Source: Peptoniphilaceae bacterium (GTDB taxonomy: Bacteria > Bacillota > Clostridia > Tissierellales > Peptoniphilaceae). Taken from it: 45,487 nt of DNA. The DNA is taken from assembly GCA_022779285.1 (NCBI GenBank), contig JALFST010000011.1, positions 1 to 45,487 of the forward strand. The letters are read 5' to 3'. The notes under the pieces were generated by a model. It saw only the letters and a program-made list of their open reading frames with translations. It did not search any database and was not told the origin of the DNA. Shown here one piece after another: positions 8,019 through 15,927 of the stretch (within the stretch, counting starts at the first letter, position 1; the number at the start of each line of letters is the position of its first letter). The position numbers and the translations under genes were made by a program.

Positions 8019-8285
8019 ATGAAACATTACGAGGTAAAACCGAGGGGGATTTGTGCAACGAAAATCTCTTTTGATCTTGATGGCAATGTGCTTCACAATG
8101 TGCAATTCACAAAGGGATGTAACGGCAATCTGAAAGCGATTGGAAAGCTTGTAGAAGGCATGACCGTTGAAAGACTCAAAGATACTTTGCTGGGCAATAC
8201 CTGTGGTCCGAGAGATACATCATGCACGGACCAATTGACCAGGGCTGTGGTGCAAGCATATGAGGGGGAACAACGAAGCCGGTAA
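8019..8285 (+). CDS. TIGR03905-type TSCPD domain protein, four conserved cysteines (88 aa)
   Basis: The frame is open from an ATG at 7992 that overlaps the transporter stop (ATGA), but family members begin close to MKHYEVKPRGICATKI, so the ATG at 8019, preceded by GAGGA, is preferred; the longer form adds nine residues. Key pieces are GICATKI, KGCNGNLKAI, and TCGPRDTSCTDQL, which match the TSCPD domain also found at the end of some ribonucleotide reductases. Conserved cysteines suggest metal or redox binding, but no function is established for the stand-alone family. It is the last gene of the GntR-desulfidase-AbgT locus and is followed by a terminator. Pairing with an Fe-S cysteine desulfidase is suggestive of a sulfur-related accessory role (inference). 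Confidence 0.82.
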   Translation: MKHYEVKPRGICATKISFDLDGNVLHNVQFTKGCNGNLKAIGKLVEGMTVERLKDTLLGNTCGPRDTSCTDQLTRAVVQAYEGEQRSR

Positions 8286-8313
8286 ATCCGAACTGATCAT
8301 GATACAAAATTAG

Positions 8314-8346
8314 AAAGCCGAGAGAAGCAAGTATCTCTCGGCTTTT
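8314..8346. terminator. Bidirectional intrinsic terminator
   Basis: A perfect 12-bp stem AAAGCCGAGAGA (8314-8325) / TCTCTCGGCTTT (8334-8345) with an 8-base loop lies between the convergent TSCPD gene and the antiporter gene. A/T runs flank both sides, so it can end transcription from either direction. Confidence 0.85.
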
Positions 8347-8357
8347 GGTTTCTCGTG

Positions 8358-9563
8358 TTAAATTTCTTTCGCCAGCTCAAAACCCTTTTTTGCGATAAAG
8401 ACGGCGATAATTTCATTGATGACGGCGGCCGCCGCGATGGTGCCTTGCACGATTCCGACGAGGTCCGGCATGGAAGCAAGCGTTGCGCAGGCAATTCCTG
8501 TAAAAACAAGCGATACGCCGGAATGCGGCAGCAGTGTCAGTCCAAGATATTTTTGTACAGTGAGAGGCATATGCATGGCTTTTGCCCCAAGCCGGGCTCC
8601 AAAATATTTTCCTGCAGCGCGAGCTGCAATATAGAGAAAGGTATAGAGGCCGGCGCCCAAAATCAGGTGATAATTGAGCGGTGCACCGAGATTGACGATG
8701 GCAGCCAGCAGGCTGACGGATAGGATGGGTTGAAGGGGCTCTACAATTTTTCCCAGCTGCTGCTCATCCACCATATTGGTGAATACAGCGGAGAAAGAGA
8801 CACCCATGAGCATATAATTTAAGGTGAAATCGGTAAAAATATATTGATTGAGCAGGAGCCCCAGCACTGCCGTGACCGTGATGCCGAGGAGAAGAATAAT
8901 CATCGTCTTGCCTTTCCCACCTCCTTTTTTGAAAAGATATCCGACGGGAAGTCCCGTAACAATGCCTATTAGAATAGGAACAAAAATCATCAGAGGAATG
9001 ACTGCAAAGGAAATCGCTCCGTTGGAAACGGCTCCTGCAATGATTGCGTTCACGGTGAAGAAGACCAGGATCCCTACCACATCATCCAGAACGGCCATGG
9101 GAAGCAGGGTGTCCGTTACCGGACCTTTTGCATGGAATTCATTGACGATGGAAAGAGCAGGGGCCGGAGCAGTGGCCAGGGCAATTGCCCCGAAGAAAAA
9201 AGCAAGAAAGACAGGAACGCCGGCAAAGGCAAAAATAATGCCGAAAACCAAGGTAACCAAAGCAAAGGTTCCGAGAGACTGTGTGAGCGTGGTTACGATC
9301 AGACCTTTTCCGTAGCTTTTGAGGCGTTTCCAAATAAGCTCCGTTCCCAGTATGAGACCGAAAGCACATTGCATCCAGACGATGATGATTTTATACCAGT
9401 CGGACTCTAACACAGATTGGGGCATGAGGCCGAGAGCATGAGGACCCAGCAGCATACCGGCAATGAGCCATCCGAGAATTGAGGGCATTTTTAACAGGGT
9501 AATGAGCCGCCCTGCGAGAGCGGCGAGTATGAGTGCAGCAATCCATTGCACAACGAATATCAT
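8358..9563 (-). CDS. CPA2-family cation:proton antiporter (401 aa)
   Basis: ATG at 9563 follows AAGGAGAAGCCCA on the minus strand. The protein is hydrophobic throughout with about 12-13 spans and no cytoplasmic TrkA-N domain. N-terminal ILGWLIAGMLLGPH and ATAPAPALSIV are typical of KefB/NapA-like exchangers; the paired aspartates D160-D161 in AVLDDVVGIL match the ion-binding DD of electrogenic CPA2 antiporters. It would exchange Na+ or K+ for H+ across the membrane. The start overlaps the stop of the upstream TetR gene by 4 bases, so the two form an operon controlled by the TTGACC palindrome. Regulation by a TetR protein suggests induction by a chemical signal rather than constitutive pH control. 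Confidence 0.9.
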   Translation of the reverse strand: MIFVVQWIAALILAALAGRLITLLKMPSILGWLIAGMLLGPHALGLMPQSVLESDWYKIIIVWMQCAFGLILGTELIWKRLKSYGKGLIVTTLTQSLGTFALVTLVFGIIFAFAGVPVFLAFFFGAIALATAPAPALSIVNEFHAKGPVTDTLLPMAVLDDVVGILVFFTVNAIIAGAVSNGAISFAVIPLMIFVPILIGIVTGLPVGYLFKKGGGKGKTMIILLLGITVTAVLGLLLNQYIFTDFTLNYMLMGVSFSAVFTNMVDEQQLGKIVEPLQPILSVSLLAAIVNLGAPLNYHLILGAGLYTFLYIAARAAGKYFGARLGAKAMHMPLTVQKYLGLTLLPHSGVSLVFTGIACATLASMPDLVGIVQGTIAAAAVINEIIAVFIAKKGFELAKEI

Positions 9564-10171
9564 TGGGCTTCTCCTTTCTGCGCAACGCCATACAACATAA
9601 AATCAATCAATTTGGGCAATTGGCTTTCATGCTCCATGCTTTTTTCGCTGATCGATAAGCTTTGATAGCGTGCGCTGGTAAAAAACCAATTAAACATTTG
9701 TTGCATCAGCGAAAAGTATTGAAGTGCTTCTTCCTCGGAAACACCTGTTCGAAGCGTGAGATGAGGAAGAAGGCGATAATACAGACGTCTCGTCATCGCC
9801 TCCCATGGCTCGAGCATTATCTGCAACTGTGGAATCAGCTTTTCCGGCGGAGAAAGCAGCGCTTCAAAAAAAATATGAGACTCGAGAGGAAACCGAACCC
9901 AAAGCTGCATTCGTAATTTCATATGCTCTAAAAATGCGAGGTCTGCACTTGCACCATCCATCTCCCGGAGAATTTTCTCACAGCTTTGCTGTACACATGC
10001 CAGATAAAGCGTATCCTTATCCTTAAAATTGTGATAAATCAGGCCCTTTTGAATTCCATGTCTGCAGATGCGATTGATGCTGCCGTCTGAATATCCGTGG
10101 ACTCCGAATTCCTCGATTGCAGCGGACAGTATTTTGGAAATCGTAAGCGCCGTTTTTTCTGATTGCTTCAA
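9560..10171 (-). CDS. TetR/AcrR-family transcriptional regulator (203 aa)
   Basis: The longest frame begins at 10213, inside the operator, but AAGGAGC (complement of 10177-10183) sits six bases before a TTG at 10169-10171, which gives the usual short N-terminus LKQSEKTALTISKIL and is taken as start. Residues 8-55 form the TetR HTH (ILSAAIEEFGVHGYSDGSIN, then GIQKGLIYHNFKDKDTLYLA). The remaining helical domain has EALLSPPEKLI and FNWFFTSARY and would bind an unknown ligand. The first gene of the unit, it overlaps the CPA2 antiporter by 4 bases. It most likely represses both genes through the adjacent palindrome. Confidence 0.88.
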   Translation of the reverse strand: MKQSEKTALTISKILSAAIEEFGVHGYSDGSINRICRHGIQKGLIYHNFKDKDTLYLACVQQSCEKILREMDGASADLAFLEHMKLRMQLWVRFPLESHIFFEALLSPPEKLIPQLQIMLEPWEAMTRRLYYRLLPHLTLRTGVSEEEALQYFSLMQQMFNWFFTSARYQSLSISEKSMEHESQLPKLIDFMLYGVAQKGEAQ

Positions 10172-10211
10172 AGTATGCTCCTTATTCGTGAAAAGATGAT
10201 GCAATGATAAC

Positions 10212-10237
10212 AAAAATTGACCATACGGTCAATTTTT
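10212..10237. promoter_or_regulatory. TetR-type operator palindrome
   Basis: AAAAATTGACC (10212-10222) and GGTCAATTTTT (10227-10237) are perfect inverted repeats around ATAC. The core TTGACC-n4-GGTCAA is a classic form for TetR/AcrR operators. It lies 41 bases upstream of the TetR start on the minus strand and also 135 bases upstream of RidA on the plus strand. Confidence 0.75.
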
Positions 10238-10371
10238 ATAAGATGGTGTTTCACAAATTCTTTTGCACAGGCATTTGGTGTTGTTCGTAGGAAAAATGGC
10301 TCCGGAAATTGATTCCATTGCCTGTTCGCTATAAAATAATAAAAAACAAACTTAAAAAGCAGGAGGTTTCT

Positions 10372-10740
10372 ATGAAAGTAATTACAACAGAAAAAGCGCC
10401 GGCAGCAATCGGTCCCTACTCACAGGGAATGGTAGTCGGCAATCTGGTATTCAGCTCCGGACAGATTCCTGTTGATCCCGTGACCGGTGAGATTCCCGAG
10501 GGAATTCAGGCGCAGGCGGAGCAAAGCTGTAAAAATGTAGCCGCTGTTTTAGAGGCAGGCGGTTCTGAGATTTCTAAGACCGTGAAGACAGTATGCTTTC
10601 TTGCGGACATGAAGTTTTTCTCGGAGTTCAATGAGGTATATGCACGATTTTTTGTTTCGAAGCCTGCAAGAAGCTGTGTTGCGGCGCGCGAGCTTCCCAA
10701 AGGAGTGCTTTGCGAGATTGAAGCGATTGCAGAACTGTGA
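10372..10740 (+). CDS. ridA: RidA family reactive enamine/imine deaminase (122 aa)
   Basis: The ATG at 10372 is preceded by AGGAGG; the frame is open further upstream but the family begins at MKVITTEKAPAAIGPYSQG. The protein has the full YjgF/YER057c/UK114 length. The ligand-binding arginine lies in ARSCVAARELPKGVLCEIEA, with the family tail CEIEAIAEL. RidA hydrolyses reactive 2-aminoacrylate and related enamines formed by PLP enzymes, protecting other PLP enzymes from damage. That is consistent with nearby cysteine and C-S lyase chemistry, although RidA is a nearly universal gene and stands as its own unit, closed by a strong terminator. Confidence 0.93.
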   Translation: MKVITTEKAPAAIGPYSQGMVVGNLVFSSGQIPVDPVTGEIPEGIQAQAEQSCKNVAAVLEAGGSEISKTVKTVCFLADMKFFSEFNEVYARFFVSKPARSCVAARELPKGVLCEIEAIAEL

Positions 10741-10777
10741 GAACTGTAAAAAGTAAAAAGATATACGAATGATTACG

Positions 10778-10814
10778 ATCGGCACAAATAGTAACTATTT
10801 GTGCCGATTTTTTA
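10778..10814 (+). terminator. Intrinsic terminator after ridA
   Basis: A perfect 14-bp stem ATCGGCACAAATAG (10778-10791) / CTATTTGTGCCGAT (10795-10808) with a 3-base TAA loop is followed by TTTTTT. Confidence 0.92.
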
Positions 10815-10879
10815 TAAAAGAATATGCAAGACCTTTCCTTATTCGGTCATAAATCTTAGTAACATTTTTTTTGAGTAAA

Positions 10880-10933
10880 TTTGATTATCTATGATTAAAA
10901 TAGATTGACTTTGATTATTTATGTGCTATGATT
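10880..10933 (+). promoter_or_regulatory. Promoter and repeated operator of the fructose operon
   Basis: TTGACT (10905-10910) and TATGAT (10927-10932) are 16 bases apart. Around them TTTGATTAT(C/T)TATG occurs as a direct repeat at 10880-10893 and 10910-10923, and CTATGATTA repeats at 10889-10897 and 10926-10934. Repeated TGATTA half-sites upstream of a DeoR-type gene fit the binding sites of FruR/DeoR regulators, so FruR probably binds its own promoter here. Confidence 0.6.
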
Positions 10934-10952
10934 AGGATGAAGTGAGGTGAAT

Positions 10953-11708
10953 ATGTTAAAGGATGAGCGTTTGACGCAGATTGTCAATTTAGTCAACCGA
11001 AGAAAAACGATTTGCACCGAAGAAATTGTCAAGCTATTGAATATTTCTCCTGCAACGGTTCGCCGAGATCTTAATGAATTGAATCATGCAGGAAGGCTCA
11101 AAAAAATATATGGCGGCGCAAAAGCCTTGAATCCGATAGATTATGTTACAACGGAAGAGGGGATGGGCGCGAAGATTCAAAGCCATATGAAAGAAAAGAT
11201 TGCGATTGCGGAATGTGCTGCACAAATCATTCAGGATCATGATTTTATATATCTTGATGCAGGAACGAGCGTAGAGGCAATGTTGGGATTTATTCAGGCA
11301 GGGGATCTCAGTTTTGTAACAAATTCTTTAACGATCGCACGAGAACTGTCTGCAATGCAATACCACGTCTTGACCTTACCCGGTGAAATCAAGATCAGCA
11401 CCGATTCCATAGTCGGAATTGCGGCGGGGGATTATCTGCAGAGATTCAATTTTACGGTTGGATTTTTCGGTACAAACGGTGTGCACCGGGATTTTGGATA
11501 CACAACGCCCGATATCAATGAAGCGTTGGTCAAGGAGGCGGCAATCGCCCGATGCAGGAAGGCCTATATTTTGGCCGATCAGGGAAAATTCGGGAAGGTT
11601 TCTCAGGTTACGTTTTGCAAAGATGCAGGAGTCCCCGTGGTCTGTGATTCTCGAGACGAGAATGGAATGCTCAAGGCAAGGATTCTGACACTGGAAGATC
11701 TTTCCTGA
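10953..11708 (+). CDS. fruR: DeoR-family regulator of the fructose operon, FruR-like (251 aa)
   Basis: ATG at 10953 with GAGGTG just upstream; a GTG two codons earlier is an alternative. Residues 3-58 form the DeoR winged HTH (ERLTQIVNLVNRRKTICTEE, then ISPATVRRDLNEL, GRLKKIYGGA). The C-terminal sugar-phosphate-sensing domain has FIYLDAGTSVEAML and the FGTNGVHRDFGYTTPD block typical of FruR/LacR-type members, plus ILADQGKFG. Effector in the family is usually fructose-1-phosphate or a similar sugar phosphate. It is the first gene of fruR-fruK-fruA and lies 16 bases before fruK, the common arrangement in Bacillota. Confidence 0.92.
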   Translation: MLKDERLTQIVNLVNRRKTICTEEIVKLLNISPATVRRDLNELNHAGRLKKIYGGAKALNPIDYVTTEEGMGAKIQSHMKEKIAIAECAAQIIQDHDFIYLDAGTSVEAMLGFIQAGDLSFVTNSLTIARELSAMQYHVLTLPGEIKISTDSIVGIAAGDYLQRFNFTVGFFGTNGVHRDFGYTTPDINEALVKEAAIARCRKAYILADQGKFGKVSQVTFCKDAGVPVVCDSRDENGMLKARILTLEDLS

Positions 11709-11724
11709 ATAGAAGGGAGGTTAG

Positions 11725-12648
11725 ATGATCTATACATTAACACTCAATCCTGCCATGGATCATGTGGTTCGTTTGCCTCGGCTGGCAGAGGGGGAGACGA
11801 ATCGCGCCATTGAGGAAAGCACTGCGGCAGGCGGTAAGGGAATCAATGTGAGTAAGCTTCTCAAAAATCTGGGCGAAAGAAGCATCGCCTGGGGATTTCT
11901 TGCCGGATTTACAGGACGCGAAATTGAGAGAATTTTACGATATGAGGACGGGATTCTGAGCGATTTCATCTATCTCTCAGAGGGCTTCACACGAATCAAT
12001 ACAAAAATCAAAGCGGACCGGGAAACGGAGATCAACGGGCCGGGCCCGAACATTCGTAAAGAGGAGCTCCAGCAGCTTTTTGATAAATTGGCTGAAATTA
12101 AAAAGGGAGACTATCTCTTTCTTTCGGGAAGCATTCCTGCGTCTCTCGGTGAAAGCTTCTATGCAGAAATCATGGAAAAATTGGAGGGCCGTGAGGTACA
12201 GATCGCTGTAGATACTACGGGAGAGCCGCTTCGCAGGACTCTGCCGTATCATCCGATTCTGGTAAAGCCGAATCTCCGGGAGCTTGAAGATTTTTTTAAA
12301 ACCTCGATTCAAACGCAAGAGGAAATCAAAAACTATGCCGGAAAATTACAGGAGCTGGGGGCGCTCAACGTCATCATTTCTATGGGTGGAGACGGGGCCT
12401 ATTTTCTTTCGAAGGAGGGGGAGAGTCTCTTTTTGGATGCGCCTAAGGGAACAGTCATTGATACGGTAGGCTCGGGGGACTCTTTGGTTGCCGGCTTTAT
12501 CTATGGAGTCAAAAACGGAATGGGCGCGACGGATGCTTTCCGATGGGGCGTGAGCTGCGGATCTGCGACGGCCTTTTCGGAGACGCTGGCAACGCGTAAA
12601 GAAGTAGAAGCAATTTATGAGAAAATGTGTGGAGGAAAGACAAAATGA
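11725..12648 (+). CDS. fruK: 1-phosphofructokinase (307 aa)
   Basis: ATG at 11725 follows GGGAGG. The PfkB-family fold is complete: N-terminal MIYTLTLNPAMDHVVRL, the GGKGINVSKLLKNLG sugar-binding block, VKPNLRELEDFF, and the C-terminal anion hole/catalytic motif DTVGSGDSLVAGF with the catalytic Asp. NPAMD and GGKGINVS distinguish 1-phosphofructokinase/tagatose-6-phosphate kinase from ribokinase, and the operon with a fructose PTS makes fruK the reading. It phosphorylates fructose-1-phosphate to fructose-1,6-bisphosphate. It overlaps fruA by four bases. Confidence 0.95.
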   Translation: MIYTLTLNPAMDHVVRLPRLAEGETNRAIEESTAAGGKGINVSKLLKNLGERSIAWGFLAGFTGREIERILRYEDGILSDFIYLSEGFTRINTKIKADRETEINGPGPNIRKEELQQLFDKLAEIKKGDYLFLSGSIPASLGESFYAEIMEKLEGREVQIAVDTTGEPLRRTLPYHPILVKPNLRELEDFFKTSIQTQEEIKNYAGKLQELGALNVIISMGGDGAYFLSKEGESLFLDAPKGTVIDTVGSGDSLVAGFIYGVKNGMGATDAFRWGVSCGSATAFSETLATRKEVEAIYEKMCGGKTK

Positions 12649-14543
12649 GAATTACAGAAATATTGCGTCCGGAAGGCATTGAGCTGGGCGCGGGTCCGGC
12701 GCCGAAGACGGAGATGATTGTCCGTCTGACGGATCTGATGGAGAAAACGGGTGCTTTAAAGGATAAGGTGCAGTATCGTGAGGATGTTTTGGCACGTGAA
12801 CAGTCGGGAACCACCGGCATCGGCGAAGGTGTTGCCATTCCGCATGCGAAATCCAAGGGGGTTCTTCAGGCACAGCTGGCAGCCATGACAGTGCCTCAGG
12901 GAACCGACTATGACTCACTGGATGGAGAACCGACACAGCTCTTTTTCCTGATTGCCGTACCGGAAAATTCCAATGATGAGCACCTGGTCGTGCTTTCCCG
13001 TCTTTCCACCATGCTTATGGATGAGGATTTTCGCAGACAACTGATGGCGGCTTCTTCCAAGGAGGCCTTTCTGCAGATCATTGAAAAGAAGGAAAAGGAA
13101 AAGTTTCCGGAGGATTTTGTAGGCGTAATGTCATCTTCCGATGAGGATTCTTATGACTTCGTAGCGGTGACAGGATGTCCCACGGGCATTGCGCATACCT
13201 ATATGGCTGCCGAAGGTTTGATCAATCAAGCCAAGGAAATGGGCTACACGATGAAAGTAGAGACACATGGATCCACAGGGATCTCCAATGCTCTGACAGA
13301 CGAGGAAATTGCCAATGCCAAGGGCGTGATTATCGCCTGTGACGTGAGTGTGGAGAAGAGCCGCTTCGATGGAAAGCGTCTGGTGGATACCAGAGTTGCC
13401 GACGGAATCAATAAGCCAAAGCAGCTTCTGGATCAGATTCTTCAGGGATCTGCGCCGGTATTTCATGCGTCTGTCGCTTCGAAGGAAAGCTCTCCGAGTC
13501 CAAAGAGCGGGGGAAGTATCGGTCAGGCATTTTATAAACATTTAATGAACGGCGTCTCTCATATGCTGCCTTTTGTTGTAGGCGGCGGAATTTTGATTGC
13601 GATTGCATTCTTGCTCGACGATTACAGCATCGATCCTGCAAATTTCGGTTCCAATACACCGCTTGCGGCGATGTTTAAAAATATCGGAGGCGCAGCCTTC
13701 AGCTTCATGCTTCCGATTCTGGCCGGCTTTATTGCGATGAGCATTGCCGACCGGCCGGGTCTTGCGGTAGGTATTGTCGGAGGATATCTTGCGAATGAAG
13801 GTGGAGCAGGCTTTCTCGGCGCTTTAGCTGCCGGATTTCTCGCAGGATACCTTGTGCTTCTCCTGCGCAAGATTACCTCACCGCTTCCCAAATCCATGGA
13901 TGGCGTCAAGCCGATGCTCCTCTTTCCCGTGCTGGGAGTATTGGGAATCGGTGTCATCATGCTCTACCTGCTCAATCCGCCGTTGGCAGCCATCAACACG
14001 GCAATTACAAGCTGGCTGAACAATATGGGCAATGTATCGAAGCTGCTTTTGGGGGCGTTGCTTGGAGGCATGATGGCTGTTGATATGGGGGGACCGGTCA
14101 ATAAAGCAGCCTATGTCTTCGGAACCGCCTCTCTTGCTTCAGGTTCCTCGGCCATTATGGCAGCGGTGATGGCCGGCGGCATGGTGCCGCCCATTGCGTT
14201 GTCGCTGGCAATGCTTATGTTCAAGAACAAATTCACTGCAAAGGATCGTCAAGCGATTCCCACCAACTTTATTATGGGTCTTTCCTTCATTACAGAGGGT
14301 GCGATTCCCTTTGCGGCAGCGGATCCGCTGCGCGTTCTTCCTGCGTGTATTGTAGGAAGCGGTGTTGCGGGACTGTTGTCCATGCTGTTCGGCTGTTCCC
14401 TGCGTGCACCGCATGGCGGTATCTGGGTCATCGGGGTGGTGGAAAAACCTGTGATGTATCTTGCAGCCATTATTGCCGGTGCGATTGTCAGTGCAATTCT
14501 GCTGGGGCTGCTCAAGAAAAATGTGGAAAAATCCATTGATTGA
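12645..14543 (+). CDS. fruA: PTS fructose-specific EIIABC component (632 aa)
   Basis: ATG at 12645 overlaps the fruK stop and has GAGGAAAG upstream. Three domains are in order: EIIA (about 1-150) with phospho-histidine H67 in GVAIPHAKS; EIIB (about 170-270) with phospho-cysteine C178 in AVTGCPTGIAHTY; and membrane EIIC (about 290-630) with GVSHMLPFVVGGGILIAIA and MAVDMGGPVNKAAY. It takes up fructose and delivers fructose-1-phosphate to FruK. No fused HPr-like domain is present, so the general HPr must feed it. The gene is the last of the fruRKA operon and is followed by a strong terminator. Confidence 0.95.
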   Translation: MRITEILRPEGIELGAGPAPKTEMIVRLTDLMEKTGALKDKVQYREDVLAREQSGTTGIGEGVAIPHAKSKGVLQAQLAAMTVPQGTDYDSLDGEPTQLFFLIAVPENSNDEHLVVLSRLSTMLMDEDFRRQLMAASSKEAFLQIIEKKEKEKFPEDFVGVMSSSDEDSYDFVAVTGCPTGIAHTYMAAEGLINQAKEMGYTMKVETHGSTGISNALTDEEIANAKGVIIACDVSVEKSRFDGKRLVDTRVADGINKPKQLLDQILQGSAPVFHASVASKESSPSPKSGGSIGQAFYKHLMNGVSHMLPFVVGGGILIAIAFLLDDYSIDPANFGSNTPLAAMFKNIGGAAFSFMLPILAGFIAMSIADRPGLAVGIVGGYLANEGGAGFLGALAAGFLAGYLVLLLRKITSPLPKSMDGVKPMLLFPVLGVLGIGVIMLYLLNPPLAAINTAITSWLNNMGNVSKLLLGALLGGMMAVDMGGPVNKAAYVFGTASLASGSSAIMAAVMAGGMVPPIALSLAMLMFKNKFTAKDRQAIPTNFIMGLSFITEGAIPFAAADPLRVLPACIVGSGVAGLLSMLFGCSLRAPHGGIWVIGVVEKPVMYLAAIIAGAIVSAILLGLLKKNVEKSID

Positions 14544-14546
14544 TTG

Positions 14547-14586
14547 AAAAAAACCTTCCCGAAAATGCGGGAAGGTTTTTTTTTTT
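14547..14586 (+). terminator. Intrinsic terminator after fruA
   Basis: Stem AAAAAAACCTTCCCG (14547-14561) / CGGGAAGGTTTTTTT (14568-14582), loop AAAATG, continuing in a long T run. Confidence 0.93.
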
Positions 14587-14637
14587 GCCAACAATTATGA
14601 GATACTATTTTACGACAGACCACTTCTAAAAACTAAG

Positions 14638-15165
14638 ATGGGAAATTCCATGTTTCATTTTTTTGAAAATACGGAAAAGTTAAAAAAAGAAAAACTGGAA
14701 CGTCTTTATCTCGCCTATCGCAGGAGAATGTACTATATTGCATTTCAACTTTTGCACGATGAGATGGAGGCGGAGGATGTGGTGCATGATGCTTTTTTCA
14801 TCATCAAGGAACGCCTTGATGACGTGGATGAAAAGAATTGTCACAAAACCATGTCCTTTTTCGCTGTAATAGTAAAGCATCTTGCTCTGGATAAAATCCG
14901 CAAAAGACAAAAGGAGCTCTATCCGGAGCCGGGATATTTTGATCATCTGCCTGCCCATGAGGAGAGTCGAGAGGACCGGGAGACGGTTTCTGAGCTTTTG
15001 TCCTTGCTTCCGTTTGCACAGCGGGAAATTGTGGTGATGAAATATGTACATGATTTCTCCAATGCAAAAATTGCAGATATTTTGGGCATTTCAGAGGAAA
15101 ATGTGAGGCAAAGATTGCACCGGGCGGTACAGAAAATTAAGGAGGAAAGGGGGAAGCCGAGATGA
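14638..15165 (+). CDS. ECF-type RNA polymerase sigma factor (175 aa)
   Basis: ATG at 14638 is used; the ATG at 14650, with GATGGGA before it, is a possible alternative. Region 2 spans about residues 20-95: LYLAYRRRMYYIAFQLLHDE, EAEDVVHDAFFII, and the DNA-contacting HLALDKIRKRQ. Region 4 spans about 115-170: LLPFAQREIVVMKYVHDFSN then ILGISEENVRQRLHRAVQKI. No region 1 or 3 is present, as in ECF sigma factors. The next gene overlaps its stop by four bases (ATGA) and encodes a single-span protein with an N-terminal cytoplasmic part, the usual place of an anti-sigma factor. The signal is unknown. A clear ECF promoter of its own was not identified in the short 5' region. Confidence 0.9.
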   Translation: MGNSMFHFFENTEKLKKEKLERLYLAYRRRMYYIAFQLLHDEMEAEDVVHDAFFIIKERLDDVDEKNCHKTMSFFAVIVKHLALDKIRKRQKELYPEPGYFDHLPAHEESREDRETVSELLSLLPFAQREIVVMKYVHDFSNAKIADILGISEENVRQRLHRAVQKIKEERGKPR

Positions 15166-15908
15166 ATACGGAGAAAAGCCCAAAAAATCATGATGCACCA
15201 TGGGAAACGATGACGGATGCAGATTTGGAGGATCCGGATTTATCTGACATGATCGCTTCATGGGATGAAGAATCCATTCGCGCGCTTCCCGAGGAATCGG
15301 AGGTGGATCATGAGTTTTCTGAGGCCTTTGAGAAGCGTATGACGAAGATGATTGAGGGAGAGAGCCGTCCATGGACGCGGATCCGCAAGCCGGCGGCAAT
15401 GATAGCGGCTTGCTTTCTCCTCTTTCTGCTCGCATTCACTCTGGGGCCATCGCAGGCGATGCCGAAGACGAGGGAGCTTCCGTTTTTCTTCCATTATGAT
15501 CTCTATCGAGATTCGATAGAAGTGCGTGTTACGGAAAATCCGAAGGGGATGAAAGACGAAGCATACCTCCATTGGAAGCCTCTGAAATCAAAATATATCC
15601 CGAAAGGATATCAGGAAACCGATAGAAAAGAAGAGAAGAATTCTATCTTTGTAGAGTATACGAATCTTGAGGGAGAAACGATTCTTTATTCTCATTCTCG
15701 TTTGCGTGAAATGACGTTTTTAATTGATCGTGATGGAGCAAGCTCTCAGCAGAGAAATATCGATGGGCGTTGGATTGAGATCGTAAAAAAAGGAGATGAG
15801 GTAAATCTGTACTGGCATGATGATGTCAGCTGGTATGAAATTTCCGGTCAGGTGGAGGAAGAACAGCTGATTCAAATGATGCAGAGCATCTCAGATCAAG
15901 GAAAATAG
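15162..15908 (+). CDS. Single-span membrane protein with DUF4367-like outer domain, probable anti-sigma factor (248 aa)
   Basis: It is translationally coupled to the sigma gene. Residues 1-76 are acidic and would be cytoplasmic; 77-94 (PAAMIAACFLLFLLAFTL) form one membrane span; 100-248 are extracytoplasmic and beta-rich, with HWKPLKSKYIPKGY and later IEIVKKGDEVNLYWHDDVSW, resembling DUF4367 domains found in many Bacillota anti-sigma proteins. The cytoplasmic part lacks the HxxxCxxC zinc motif of ZAS-type anti-sigma factors, so the binding mode would differ. Position and topology suggest it holds the sigma factor at the membrane; this is inference. Two thioredoxin-like genes follow in the same direction and may be the regulated output. 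Confidence 0.75.
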   Translation: MNTEKSPKNHDAPWETMTDADLEDPDLSDMIASWDEESIRALPEESEVDHEFSEAFEKRMTKMIEGESRPWTRIRKPAAMIAACFLLFLLAFTLGPSQAMPKTRELPFFFHYDLYRDSIEVRVTENPKGMKDEAYLHWKPLKSKYIPKGYQETDRKEEKNSIFVEYTNLEGETILYSHSRLREMTFLIDRDGASSQQRNIDGRWIEIVKKGDEVNLYWHDDVSWYEISGQVEEEQLIQMMQSISDQGK

Positions 15909-15927
15909 AATTCAATCGGAGAAAAAT

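Noticed and set aside
8848-9315. A 155-codon plus-strand frame opposite the antiporter
   Set aside because: Arg/Thr/Pro-rich shadow of a hydrophobic membrane gene; no ribosome site.
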